Of a stretch of 24,574 nt of DNA, positions 1 through 7,484 are shown in pieces. Within the stretch, counting starts at the first letter, position 1. The number at the start of each line of letters is the position of its first letter. The stretch is taken from positions 1 through 24,574 of the forward strand of contig JAEVYX010000012.1 of assembly GCA_023392515.1 (NCBI GenBank). The letters are read 5' to 3'. The notes below the pieces were generated by a model, which was not told the DNA's origin, did no database searches, and saw nothing but the letters and a program-made list of their open reading frames with translations. A program made the translations under genes and the position numbers. Origin of the DNA: Bacillota bacterium. GTDB lineage: Bacteria; Bacillota; Clostridia; Christensenellales; Aristaeellaceae.

Positions 1-635
1 GCCTTTCTTTTTGCCTGGGTAGCCAGAACAGCCAAGAATAGCACTGCCATACTCCATATGCCAAACAGTATCATCAGCGGATAAAGGGCGGGACTGAACC
101 CATTGAGGCTTTTCAGTGCCAATTGCAGCACCACAAAGCCCAGGCAGGGCCCAAAGGCGTATACAGCCCACATCCAGCCGTCCTCGCAGGAAAACAGCCG
201 GTCGCAAAGCTTACGGCCGAATCTGAATACCGCATACAGGAACAAGCTGTTCAACACAAATATTGCGCATCCCAGCACCAATTCATAGGCGGCAGAATTC
301 GTGCCAACCATGCCCTGAAGCAAAAAGACAGACATGCAAGATATTACGCCGCTTATAAACAGCTGCGTAAAGAACACGAACATCTTTTGAAAAATGGTTC
401 CCGAGAACAAAAAAAACATTGGCAGGAAGTACAGCAGATAGCCGTATGGAAGCTCTCCCGGAATGGTCAGCCAAGCACGAGGATGCAAATCAAGGAAAAG
501 CAGAAGTGCCCAAACCGCAACATAGGACAGCACGGCAAGAAGTACAGGTTGCTTCCTTTTCAACACAAAGAGGGCAACACACAGGTTTGCCGCAAAATTT
601 ATGACACTCGCCGCATAAGGAAAAAGTGAATCCAT
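1..635 (-). CDS. Polytopic membrane protein, partial (probable sensor domain of a GHKL histidine kinase)
   Basis: An uninterrupted minus-strand frame runs from an ATG at 635 off the left edge, giving 211 residues. An AGGAGG site (642-647 on the plus strand) lies 7 nt before the ATG, which fixes the start. The protein is very hydrophobic, with about seven predicted membrane segments near residues 6-26, 29-50, 62-80, 83-108, 114-140, 150-175 and 183-205, followed by a basic stretch (QAKRK) like a transition into a cytoplasmic domain. This layout resembles the sensor half of AgrC-like GHKL kinases. The divergent neighbour is a LytTR response regulator, the usual partner of such kinases, which is the main reason for the call. 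The catalytic part lies outside the window, so another membrane protein is not excluded. The frame is certain; the kinase assignment is inference. Confidence 0.7.
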   Translation of the reverse strand, partial: MDSLFPYAASVINFAANLCVALFVLKRKQPVLLAVLSYVAVWALLLFLDLHPRAWLTIPGELPYGYLLYFLPMFFLFSGTIFQKMFVFFTQLFISGVISCMSVFLLQGMVGTNSAAYELVLGCAIFVLNSLFLYAVFRFGRKLCDRLFSCEDGWMWAVYAFGPCLGFVVLQLALKSLNGFSPALYPLMILFGIWSMAVLFLAVLATQAKRK

Positions 636-661
636 CTTTTGCCTCCTGTTTAAACCCTACG

Positions 662-717
662 GCTGCAAAAAGCAGCATTGTTTACTTATAAAGCACGCTT
701 TGATTAGTATTATCATA
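662..717 (-). promoter_or_regulatory. Candidate promoter and leader hairpin of the divergent membrane protein
   Basis: On the minus strand, TGG-TATGAT (-10 at 712-717, extended -10 form) lies about 77 nt upstream of the ATG at 635. No good -35 is visible. The leader carries a small hairpin, GCTGC-aaaaa-GCAGC (662-676), 14 nt upstream of the ribosome binding site. This is a pattern match only. Confidence 0.35.
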
Positions 718-748
718 CCATAAAATGGCAGGGCGTATTTTATAACAA

Positions 749-809
749 TGCGTTGGTTTTTGGGAACGTTTGACGTAAATCACATCCCTTTCATTGATGC
801 GTATATAAT
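749..809 (+). promoter_or_regulatory. Candidate promoter of the LytTR regulator with possible LytTR boxes
   Basis: A perfect TATAAT (804-809) lies 78 nt before the ATG at 888 and has no recognisable -35, which suggests dependence on an activator. Upstream are two sequences close to the LytTR half-site consensus, TGCGTTGGTT (749-758) and AACGTTTGAC (765-774). Their start-to-start distance of 16 nt is shorter than the roughly 21-22 nt known for AgrA-type sites, so the boxes are tentative. Confidence 0.35.
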
Positions 810-887
810 TCTATTTATTATCAATCCTGTCACATTCTGGATGAGTGCAATATGTCGTATTCATTGTACCGCAGGAGGGAAAATTTC

Positions 888-1655
888 ATGATCCGGATTG
901 CAGTTTGCGACGATGAAATCAATACGCTGGAAGGCATTGGCCATATGATTTTGGAATACGCTCATGCAAATCCGCAATTGGGCATAACCCTTCGCAGGTT
1001 TCATTCAGCTTATGATTTGCTGGAATGTCAGGACAGCAGGGAGCAGAGCTTTCACATCTATTTTTTGGACATCCTTATGCCGCTGATGGATGGCATTGAG
1101 GTGGGCCGGCAAATTCGGAAAATGGACGATCAGGCTATTATCATCTATTTGACGGCTTCCGCAGATTACGCGTTGGATTCCTTCAAGGTGTCTCCTTTTC
1201 AGTACCTTGTGAAGCCCATTGACCGAAACAAACTCTTTGGCGTGCTGGAAAAGGCCTGCACAAAAATAAAGCTGGCCACGGACGCCAAAGTGCTGGTTCG
1301 GGTAAAGGGGGGCCTTGCCTGCATTCTTTACCATCAGATATGCTTTATTGAATATATGAACCATACCATGACGTATCATTTAACAAACGGGAAAACGCTG
1401 ACCACCATGGTTATTCGGGAATCCTTTACCGATTTTACAGAAAAGTATTTGCAGGATATGCGGTTTATCAAGCCCCATGCATCCTTTGTACTCAATATGG
1501 ACTATGTACAAGTCATGACATCCAAGGATTTCGAAATGATGGGCGGAGAAACCGTACCCATATCCAAGCGTGCCTACACCCAGGTAAGAAAGCAGTTTAT
1601 GGAATACATGCTCACAAAAAACACCGATACGGTCATGCAGCGTGCTTTTGTATAA
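888..1655 (+). CDS. LytTR-family response regulator (AgrA/VirR-like)
   Basis: This is a cytoplasmic response regulator of 255 residues. The ATG at 888 is chosen because AGGAGG at 873-878 sits 9 nt upstream and the protein then begins MIRIAVCDDE, the normal start of a receiver domain; an in-frame ATG at 852 would add 12 unsupported residues. The receiver (about 1-120) has the acidic pair D8/D9, the phosphoacceptor D61 (FLDILMP) and the conserved K109 (LVKP). The C-terminal half (about 140-240) matches a LytTR DNA-binding domain: a cytoplasmic beta-rich region with IEYMNHTM and a late FIKPHASFVLNMDYV motif. It is divergent from the likely sensor kinase and just upstream of an ABC exporter. Targets may include its own promoter and the exporter promoter, but this is not shown. 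Confidence 0.9.
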   Translation: MIRIAVCDDEINTLEGIGHMILEYAHANPQLGITLRRFHSAYDLLECQDSREQSFHIYFLDILMPLMDGIEVGRQIRKMDDQAIIIYLTASADYALDSFKVSPFQYLVKPIDRNKLFGVLEKACTKIKLATDAKVLVRVKGGLACILYHQICFIEYMNHTMTYHLTNGKTLTTMVIRESFTDFTEKYLQDMRFIKPHASFVLNMDYVQVMTSKDFEMMGGETVPISKRAYTQVRKQFMEYMLTKNTDTVMQRAFV

Positions 1656-1675
1656 ACAATAAGCGGCTAATGGCA

Positions 1676-1705
1676 AAAAATGAAGGGCTCTCCCTTCATT
1701 TTTTT
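1676..1705 (+). terminator. Rho-independent terminator of the LytTR regulator
   Basis: A 12-bp perfect stem, AAAAATGAAGGG (1676-1687) with CCCTTCATTTTT (1692-1703), has a CTCT loop and runs into T residues. It lies 20 nt after the stop codon at 1655. Confidence 0.9.
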
Positions 1706-1748
1706 ATGCCGGTAAATACATAAAACCACTCGCAAGCTCTCTCATGAA

Positions 1749-1805
1749 ATTCTAATTATCCTCTACGGGAATTAGAATGTTCAGGCTTAAAATGTTTGAT
1801 ATAAT
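1749..1805 (+). promoter_or_regulatory. Promoter and inverted-repeat operator of the ABC exporter
   Basis: TGA-TATAAT gives an extended -10 at 1797-1805. The -35 region (about 1777-1782) is poor. A perfect 9-bp inverted repeat, ATTCTAATT (1749-1757) and AATTAGAAT (1770-1778), has a 12-nt spacer, so the half-site centres are 21 nt apart, two helical turns. It abuts the -35 position, as expected for a dimeric regulator. The regulator is unknown. Confidence 0.65.
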
Positions 1806-1849
1806 ATTAACGGTTTCCCATTGCTTGCCAATTGTGTAGGAGGATAGGG

Positions 1850-2764
1850 ATGAACAGGATCATTGATGTCTCGGGGCTCAAAAAAAGCTACCGCGACGTA
1901 CAGGCGGTGCGTGGCATTGATTTTTACGTAAATACCGGCAGCCTCTTTGCGTTTCTTGGCCCTAATGGCGCCGGAAAATCCACTACGATTGATATGATAT
2001 GCACGCTGCTTAAGCCCGACGATGGAACGGTAACAGTGAACGGTTATGAGCTTTCCAAGGCCGATCAGGATATCCGCAAGAGCATTGGTGTTGTTTTTCA
2101 GGAGAGTATCCTTGACTCGCTATTAACCGTTCGTGAAAACCTGGAAATGCGCGCCAGCTTTTACGGGCTGCATGGAGGAAACTTAAGGTCCGCCGTGAAA
2201 AAAGCGGCAGCGGCAGCCGAAGTGGAATCCTTTCTGGACCGGCCCTACGGAAAGCTCTCCGGCGGTCAGCGCCGCAGAGCGGATATCGCCCGGGCACTGG
2301 TCAATACGCCCAAAGTGCTCTTTCTGGATGAACCCACCACGGGCCTTGACCCCCAAACCCGCAAAAGCGTATGGGATACCATCCGAAGCCTGCAGATGAA
2401 AGAGGGCATGACGGTTTTTCTTACCACCCACTATATGGAGGAGGCTGCCGGGGCCGATTATGTCGCCGTAATTGACAGCGGCCTCATTACGGCAAAGGGG
2501 ACTCCCGCCGAGCTTCGGGATCGGTACAGCAGCGATCATCTGAAAATAGAGCCAAAGGATATGGATACGCTTCAGGCGTACCTGAATGAAAAATCCATCG
2601 CTTGGTCAGAGGCCGGGGGAATGGTATCCGTTTCCCTGAAGAAAACAACGGATGCACTTCCCATCTTGAAAGATTGTGAAGAGCTTATATCTGTTTTTGA
2701 AGTGATTGCGGGAAGCATGGACGATGCATTTATCGCCATCACCGGAAAGGGGATCAGAGAATGA
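1850..2764 (+). CDS. ABC-2 type exporter, ATP-binding protein
   Basis: This is the ATPase of a two-component ABC exporter (DrrA/NatA/CcmA-like), 304 residues. The start is the ATG at 1850, 6 nt after AGGAGG (1838-1843); an upstream in-frame TTG at 1832 would overlap the ribosome site and is rejected. Walker A is GPNGAGKST (37-45), the Q-loop is at VVFQES (about 81-86), the signature is LSGGQ (136-140), Walker B is VLFLDEP (156-162) and the switch His is H194 (TTHYMEEA). The C-terminal extension after residue 220 is typical of drug and antibiotic exporters. Its stop overlaps the permease ATG by 4 nt (ATGA), indicating translational coupling. The substrate cannot be read from sequence; export of a peptide or drug, or self-protection, is usual for this family when it sits next to a LytTR regulator. 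Confidence 0.92.
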   Translation: MNRIIDVSGLKKSYRDVQAVRGIDFYVNTGSLFAFLGPNGAGKSTTIDMICTLLKPDDGTVTVNGYELSKADQDIRKSIGVVFQESILDSLLTVRENLEMRASFYGLHGGNLRSAVKKAAAAAEVESFLDRPYGKLSGGQRRRADIARALVNTPKVLFLDEPTTGLDPQTRKSVWDTIRSLQMKEGMTVFLTTHYMEEAAGADYVAVIDSGLITAKGTPAELRDRYSSDHLKIEPKDMDTLQAYLNEKSIAWSEAGGMVSVSLKKTTDALPILKDCEELISVFEVIAGSMDDAFIAITGKGIRE

Positions 2765-3621
2765 TTACAACAAGTTTCGCCGGCAGAAATCTCAAGATCT
2801 TCTTTCGGGATAAGTCTTCCGTTTTCTTTTCCCTGCTGGCCGTTTTTATCATCATCGGGCTGTATGTGCTATTTCTTGGTGACATGCTGACCGGCAACCT
2901 CACCAGCATGCCCAATGCGCGGTTTTTGATGGATAGCTGGATTATGGCGGGGCTGCTCAGCGTTACGGCCGTCACAACAACCATGGGCGCTTTCGGCATC
3001 ATGGTGCAGGACCGGGAAAGAAGCAACAGCAAGGATTTTACGGCTTCCCCCATCAAGCGATCCTCCCTGGCCGGCGGATATATCCTGAGTTCTTTTGTGA
3101 TAGGGCTGATCATGAGCCTCATTACCCTGGTCCTGGCGGAAGTCTATATCGTCGCCTACGGCGGCCAGGTTCTGGGCATCAAGAACCTACTTCAGGCTTT
3201 GGGCGTTATGCTGTTGTCGGTTGCTTCAAGCAACGCCCTGGTCTTTTTCATGGTAACCTTCTTTAAAAGCAATAATGCCTTTGCAACTGCCTCCACCGTT
3301 CTGGGTACGCTCATTGGTTTTTTAACCGGCGTGTATATTCCGGTAGGGCAGCTTCCCCCAGTCGTTCAATCCGTTATCAAATTCTTTCCGGTCTCCCATG
3401 CCAGCGTGCTTTTCAGGCAGGTAATGATGGAAAAGCCCCTCGCCACTGCTTTTGCGGGAGCCCCTGACGCCATGGTGAATGAGTTCAAGCACATGATGGG
3501 CGTATCGTACCAATTTGGCGGCGGGGAAGCTTCTGCCCTGACGAGCTTGCTCATACTTGCGGCCACCACGGTAGTGTTCTTTATCCTGGCGACCTGGAAC
3601 CTCTCCAGAAAGCAGAAATAA
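2761..3621 (+). CDS. ABC-2 type exporter, permease
   Basis: The membrane partner of the preceding ATPase has 286 residues and starts at the ATGA overlap. It has about six hydrophobic segments (near residues 20-40, 58-80, 105-130, 138-162, 170-192 and 258-280). A large outward loop follows segment five and contains the FPVSHASVLFRQVM stretch seen in ABC2_membrane (DrrB-like) permeases. The N-terminus (FAGRNLKIFFRDKSSVFFSL) is the amphipathic coupling segment typical of the family. The gene is closed by a strong terminator 26 nt downstream, so the exporter is a two-gene operon. Confidence 0.9.
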   Translation: MITTSFAGRNLKIFFRDKSSVFFSLLAVFIIIGLYVLFLGDMLTGNLTSMPNARFLMDSWIMAGLLSVTAVTTTMGAFGIMVQDRERSNSKDFTASPIKRSSLAGGYILSSFVIGLIMSLITLVLAEVYIVAYGGQVLGIKNLLQALGVMLLSVASSNALVFFMVTFFKSNNAFATASTVLGTLIGFLTGVYIPVGQLPPVVQSVIKFFPVSHASVLFRQVMMEKPLATAFAGAPDAMVNEFKHMMGVSYQFGGGEASALTSLLILAATTVVFFILATWNLSRKQK

Positions 3622-3646
3622 ACTTTTCGAGATATAAATGAACGCC

Positions 3647-3688
3647 AAAAAGATGCTCTCTTCCAAATTACATGAGAGCATCTTTTTT
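3647..3688 (+). terminator. Rho-independent terminator of the ABC exporter operon
   Basis: A 14-bp perfect stem, AAAAAGATGCTCTC (3647-3660) with GAGAGCATCTTTTT (3674-3687), has a 13-nt loop and ends in a T run. The A-rich left flank would also allow it to work on the opposite strand. Confidence 0.92.
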
Positions 3689-3761
3689 CGTAATACGCAT
3701 TTTCCAGTATCAATTCTTAATTATGAAAGGCTTGCTAAAGAATTTAGAATACACAAAAAAT

Positions 3762-3787
3762 CGCATGAAATCAAATACTTTCATGCG
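3762..3787. repeat. Inverted repeat in the gap before the sensor kinase gene
   Basis: A perfect 9-bp stem, CGCATGAAA (3762-3770) with TTTCATGCG (3779-3787), has an 8-nt loop, with A-rich sequence before it and TGTTTT after it. It could be a weak second terminator or an operator. The rest of the gap between 3689 and 3860 shows no gene. Confidence 0.5.
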
Positions 3788-3861
3788 TGTTTTCAAAATA
3801 TCTATATTGTCTTTTTTCAACAGGTCCTTCTCTTGACTCAATCGTTTGTGATTCCTCCCAT

Positions 3862-3890
3862 TTGATTTAGCAGCATGGGGGATGTATAAT
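3862..3890 (+). promoter_or_regulatory. Sigma-A promoter of the two-component genes
   Basis: TTGATT (3862-3867), a 17-nt spacer and a perfect TATAAT (3885-3890). This predicts a leader of about 100 nt before the GTG start at 3997. Confidence 0.75.
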
Positions 3891-3996
3891 ACTTTTATGG
3901 CGTGATCGTAGGCTTTACAGCAAAGTCAGCACAGGCGCGAAGCGCTTTTATTTTGTATATTTTTTCAGGAGGGGCTACAGGGAAGGCGGGATAAGG

Positions 3997-5781
3997 GTGC
4001 GCGTACATAAGCTGCAAAACAGAATTGCAATCCTTTTGTTTATTATGACGTCGGTGGTTTCACTGGCGGGGCTGTTCTGGCTGTTTGGGGGCGTTTCCCG
4101 CGAGGCGGTCACCATGAACGCCTCCCTGCAGCTCAATAACCTAGACTTTACAAAAAACAACATTGTCAATTTGTTGAAAGCGGCCGAGAATGCCGCACTT
4201 TCATGCTTTTATGTCGATCTTGCCAAAAGCTACGTTTTGGAAACTGCCCCTCAGAACCAAAGCCTAAATGCGCGGCGGAGCATGCAAAATGCCCTGTACA
4301 GCGCCGTGAACGCACAGTCCGCTATTGGCGACATCGTGATCTATCGTTGCGACGGTACCAGCATCTCCAGCAACGGCTCCATCCGGTACCCGTATTATAA
4401 TTACGATAGCTGTCTGACTTATTATGAGCAGCGCGGTGTTTCAATGGAGGCAATCGAGAATTACTCCGTCTGGACATCGCTTGGGCAGGATTTTTTGTCC
4501 AGTAAGTACTGCCTGGTGAACATCCGCAAACTCCATAACCCGAATACACACAAAGCTACGGCGGTTATGCTGGTGCTGCTCAAGGAAAAGTCTATCCGGG
4601 AGCTGTTCAGTTTTTTTGGTGAAGGCAGCTATCTGGTCAATGCGGAGGGCACTGTGATCTCGGCAGCAGACGAAGCAATATTGAACAAGAGTGTTGCCGA
4701 AGATGTGATCTTTCAAAAAATTCGAACAGAGATGGAATTGGGAACACTGCACTATACTTCGCAGGAAGATAACCGTTTCTGCGTCTCGATTCCGCAGTTT
4801 TCCGCCTACCTGGTGGCTGTGCCGGACGCGGGTGCACTCAACACCGTGCAAAGCAGCTTTTCGGGGATGCTGGCAACGGCGCTAAGCTTTATCCTGGGCT
4901 GCTCGGTATTGGCGGCGGTGGTATTGTCCAAGGGCATCGTAAAACCGATTAATCGGCTGGCTGCCGCCATGAAAAAAGCACGCAACGGGAATTTTTCCGT
5001 GCGCTGCAACGTAAGCGGGCCAGATGAAATCCGTTATCTGGGAGCCACGTTTAATGCCCTGATGGACGATGTCGAACGGTATGTGGCTGAACTTACTCAA
5101 AAGGAAAAAGAGAAAAGGGCATACGAACTGCGCTTTTTGCAGGCACAGATCAACCCACACCTGCTATACAACTCGCTGGATTCCGTACTGACCTATCTGG
5201 CCAGCAATGATACCCGTCACGCCGAGCTAATTCTGATGCAGTTGAGCGGGTTTTTTAAAATCGCGCTGCACCGCGGCGGCACCTTCGTGGAATTGGGGAA
5301 AGAAGTGGAGCACGTTCAGAAATATATGGAGCTGCAGCGCCTTTGCCGCGGCAAAATAATCGACCTGACGGTAGACATTCCGGAACCTTTGCTTCACATG
5401 TTGGTGATGCGCACAACGTTGCAGCCAATTGTGGAAAACTCATTCATGCACGCTTTCGTTGGGTCAGTCAACGACGGTACCATTTCCATCAGCGCAAAAT
5501 TCATTGAGGACGGCCGTTATGTAGCAATCAGCGTTACGGACGACGGTTTGGGCATGGATACAGAAAGTATACGCAACGTGATGGCCAATCTGGAAACCAG
5601 CGGGTTCCCTGCCGAAAAAGGTGGTTTTGGGCTAAAAAACGTGAATCGTCGGCTGAAACGCTGCTACGGAGACCACTACGGTCTAACGATCGAAAGCGCG
5701 CTGGGAGAGTTTACCAAGGTGATGATTACTCTTCCCACGGAAGGAGAGAATCCGAATGTACCGATTGATGATCGTGGATGA
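3997..5781 (+). CDS. YesM-type sensor histidine kinase
   Basis: This is a membrane sensor kinase of 594 residues. The start is GTG at 3997, the first possible start in frame; the purine-rich GGAAGGCGGG just upstream may serve as ribosome site. Membrane segment 1 is at about residues 9-30, an extracellular Cache-like sensor domain spans about 31-287, membrane segment 2 is at about 288-310, and a HAMP linker at about 311-362. The His_kinase domain carries the phosphoacceptor H388 in QINPHLLYNSLDS, and the HATPase domain has the N box (VENSFMHA) and a DDGLGM G1 box with a GGFGLKNV G2 box. It overlaps the response regulator by 26 nt. The pairing with a YesN-type regulator and a sugar importer is standard for carbohydrate sensing in Bacillota; the signal is probably the importer's ligand or a related extracellular glycan. 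Confidence 0.93.
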   Translation: MRVHKLQNRIAILLFIMTSVVSLAGLFWLFGGVSREAVTMNASLQLNNLDFTKNNIVNLLKAAENAALSCFYVDLAKSYVLETAPQNQSLNARRSMQNALYSAVNAQSAIGDIVIYRCDGTSISSNGSIRYPYYNYDSCLTYYEQRGVSMEAIENYSVWTSLGQDFLSSKYCLVNIRKLHNPNTHKATAVMLVLLKEKSIRELFSFFGEGSYLVNAEGTVISAADEAILNKSVAEDVIFQKIRTEMELGTLHYTSQEDNRFCVSIPQFSAYLVAVPDAGALNTVQSSFSGMLATALSFILGCSVLAAVVLSKGIVKPINRLAAAMKKARNGNFSVRCNVSGPDEIRYLGATFNALMDDVERYVAELTQKEKEKRAYELRFLQAQINPHLLYNSLDSVLTYLASNDTRHAELILMQLSGFFKIALHRGGTFVELGKEVEHVQKYMELQRLCRGKIIDLTVDIPEPLLHMLVMRTTLQPIVENSFMHAFVGSVNDGTISISAKFIEDGRYVAISVTDDGLGMDTESIRNVMANLETSGFPAEKGGFGLKNVNRRLKRCYGDHYGLTIESALGEFTKVMITLPTEGENPNVPIDDRG

Positions 5782-7357
5782 TGACGCGCTGGTGCGGGAA
5801 CGCCTCCGCCGGTTGATCCGCTTTGCTGATTTGCAGCTGGACCTGGTCTGCGAGGCGGGAGAGGGCGAGGAGGCACTGGCACTGTACGAACAGTACCGGC
5901 CCAACCTGCTGGTGAGCGACATCAATATTCCTTTGGTGGACGGGCTGGAACTGATCCGTCGGATTCACGCGGTGGATCCGGACGTGCAGGCCGTGGTGAT
6001 TACCGGCTTCGCTACTATGGGTTATGCGCAGGAGTCCATGCGTCTGGGTACTGTGGATTTTTTATTGAAACCGGTAGATGAAAACGAACTGAATACGGCG
6101 TTGAAAAACGCGATTTGCCGACTGTGCGAACGTACCGCGACGGTAGCACGCATCTCGGAGTTGGAGGAAATAGCACGCCAGAGCCTGCCCATTTTAAGGG
6201 AGCGATACCTGAACAGCCTGGTGCAGCAGCCTCAGGAGGAAGACGAGTGTGCGATACGCGACCATCTGACAAAACTGCAGTTGGAGATGGCTGCGCCCTG
6301 TCACGTGGCTGTCGCGATGCTGCCGGATTACACTGCCGTGAATATCGCAGAGCGGGAAAACATACAGCTGGCGCTGTGCAATCTGGTACAGACGCAACTT
6401 TTGGCACAGGGGTTTACCTGTGTGTCCTTTACGGATGCGTCGCGCAGGCTGGTATTTGTGGTGGGTGGAGAAAAGGAACCACTTGAGGAGCAGGTGGAAG
6501 AGGTCCTGATCCGCGTTCAGGATCAGATCCGGTTTTATTTTCACAGTGAGTGCAAGGTAGGGGTGGGTAACGCGGTTACGCACCTGTCCTGGCTGCATCA
6601 GAGCTTTGCCAACGCTGTGGAGGCTGTGAAAAGCGTTGCGATCTATGGACGCAATAACGTGGTGAACAGTAAAAACGTGCACTTGCGGCAGGATGAGTTG
6701 GAGGCGGATTTCGGCCGAGAAATGGGGCAGCTGATGACAGCCCTGAAAACAGAAGACCGACGGGACAGCGCAAAAATCCTCTACCGCTACCTGAATCGGG
6801 CGTGGGTAGAATCCAATGGGGATTTTTCATGCGTACAGCAGGAATGTATGAAAATTCTTTCAGAAATTCTGACTTGTTCCACGGACCTGCGCTGGTCACA
6901 CCAGAAGATTTTCGACGCCAACCCTTACCGAATGTTGCTGGACTGCAAGGATATTGTGATGGCTCAGGAAGCGCTTTGTGCCATTGCTAACAAATATCTA
7001 GATGCGCTGGTGGAACGGCGGCACCACCGCGGGCACCGGCTGGTGGACGAAGCGAAGGCGTTTATCCGGGACAACCACACCTCGCCAGAATTGAATCTGT
7101 CCATGGTCAGCGCCCATGTGGGGCTGTCCACAGCCTATTTTTGCAACCTGTTTAAAGAAGAAACCCGCCAGACCTTTACCGAATTTCTGAACGCGGAACG
7201 GATTAGTCACGCCAAAGCGCTCCTGACGGAAACAGACAGAACGACCGAAGAAGTGGCGCATGCCGTCGGTTTTAACAATCCCTCCTACTTTTTCGAGGTA
7301 TTCAAGCGTCTCACGGGGGAGCGCCCGCGTCGGTATGCCAAAACTCCACAGGATTGA
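5756..7357 (+). CDS. YesN-type response regulator (REC plus AraC DNA-binding domain)
   Basis: The 533-residue cytoplasmic regulator starts at the ATG at 5756, 9 nt after AAGGAG (5741-5746), inside the kinase gene. The receiver domain (about 1-120) has D8, D9 and D10, the phosphoacceptor D55 (SDINIP) and K105 (LLKPVDE). A long helical middle region follows. The C-terminal AraC/XylS double helix-turn-helix occupies about 427-533, with the signature VAHAVGFNNPSYFFEVFKRLTGERPRRY. The family activates adjacent transporter operons on phosphorylation. The most obvious target is the promoter at 7410-7438, which overlaps an inverted repeat. Confidence 0.93.
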   Translation: MYRLMIVDDDALVRERLRRLIRFADLQLDLVCEAGEGEEALALYEQYRPNLLVSDINIPLVDGLELIRRIHAVDPDVQAVVITGFATMGYAQESMRLGTVDFLLKPVDENELNTALKNAICRLCERTATVARISELEEIARQSLPILRERYLNSLVQQPQEEDECAIRDHLTKLQLEMAAPCHVAVAMLPDYTAVNIAERENIQLALCNLVQTQLLAQGFTCVSFTDASRRLVFVVGGEKEPLEEQVEEVLIRVQDQIRFYFHSECKVGVGNAVTHLSWLHQSFANAVEAVKSVAIYGRNNVVNSKNVHLRQDELEADFGREMGQLMTALKTEDRRDSAKILYRYLNRAWVESNGDFSCVQQECMKILSEILTCSTDLRWSHQKIFDANPYRMLLDCKDIVMAQEALCAIANKYLDALVERRHHRGHRLVDEAKAFIRDNHTSPELNLSMVSAHVGLSTAYFCNLFKEETRQTFTEFLNAERISHAKALLTETDRTTEEVAHAVGFNNPSYFFEVFKRLTGERPRRYAKTPQD

Positions 7358-7402
7358 GAAACTCCACTATATTTCGCCGCAAGTAGGCGAAAAAACGAAG
7401 TT

Positions 7403-7438
7403 CTGTTGATAAACAGCCTCCGCCGATTTCGGTATAAT
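7403..7438 (+). promoter_or_regulatory. Promoter and putative operator of the solute-binding-protein operon
   Basis: TAAACA (7410-7415), a 17-nt spacer and TATAAT (7433-7438). A perfect inverted repeat, CTGTT-gata-AACAG (7403-7416), covers the -35. A small hairpin (7372-7378 with 7386-7392) lies upstream but has no T run, so it is not a good terminator and some read-through from the regulator gene is likely. Confidence 0.6.
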
Positions 7439-7484
7439 GACTTCATAAGCGGAGAAACCGCAATCGAACAAGGAGGTTTAGTCT

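Noticed and set aside
123..629. 168-residue open frame on the plus strand
   Set aside because: Opposite the hydrophobic minus-strand frame, which has a proper ribosome site and membrane-protein pattern. The plus frame is rich in K, Q, R and H as expected for its complement.
7372..7392. Hairpin TTTCGCC...GGCGAAA as terminator of the YesN gene
   Set aside because: It is followed by A residues and not T residues on the plus strand, so it is at best weak.
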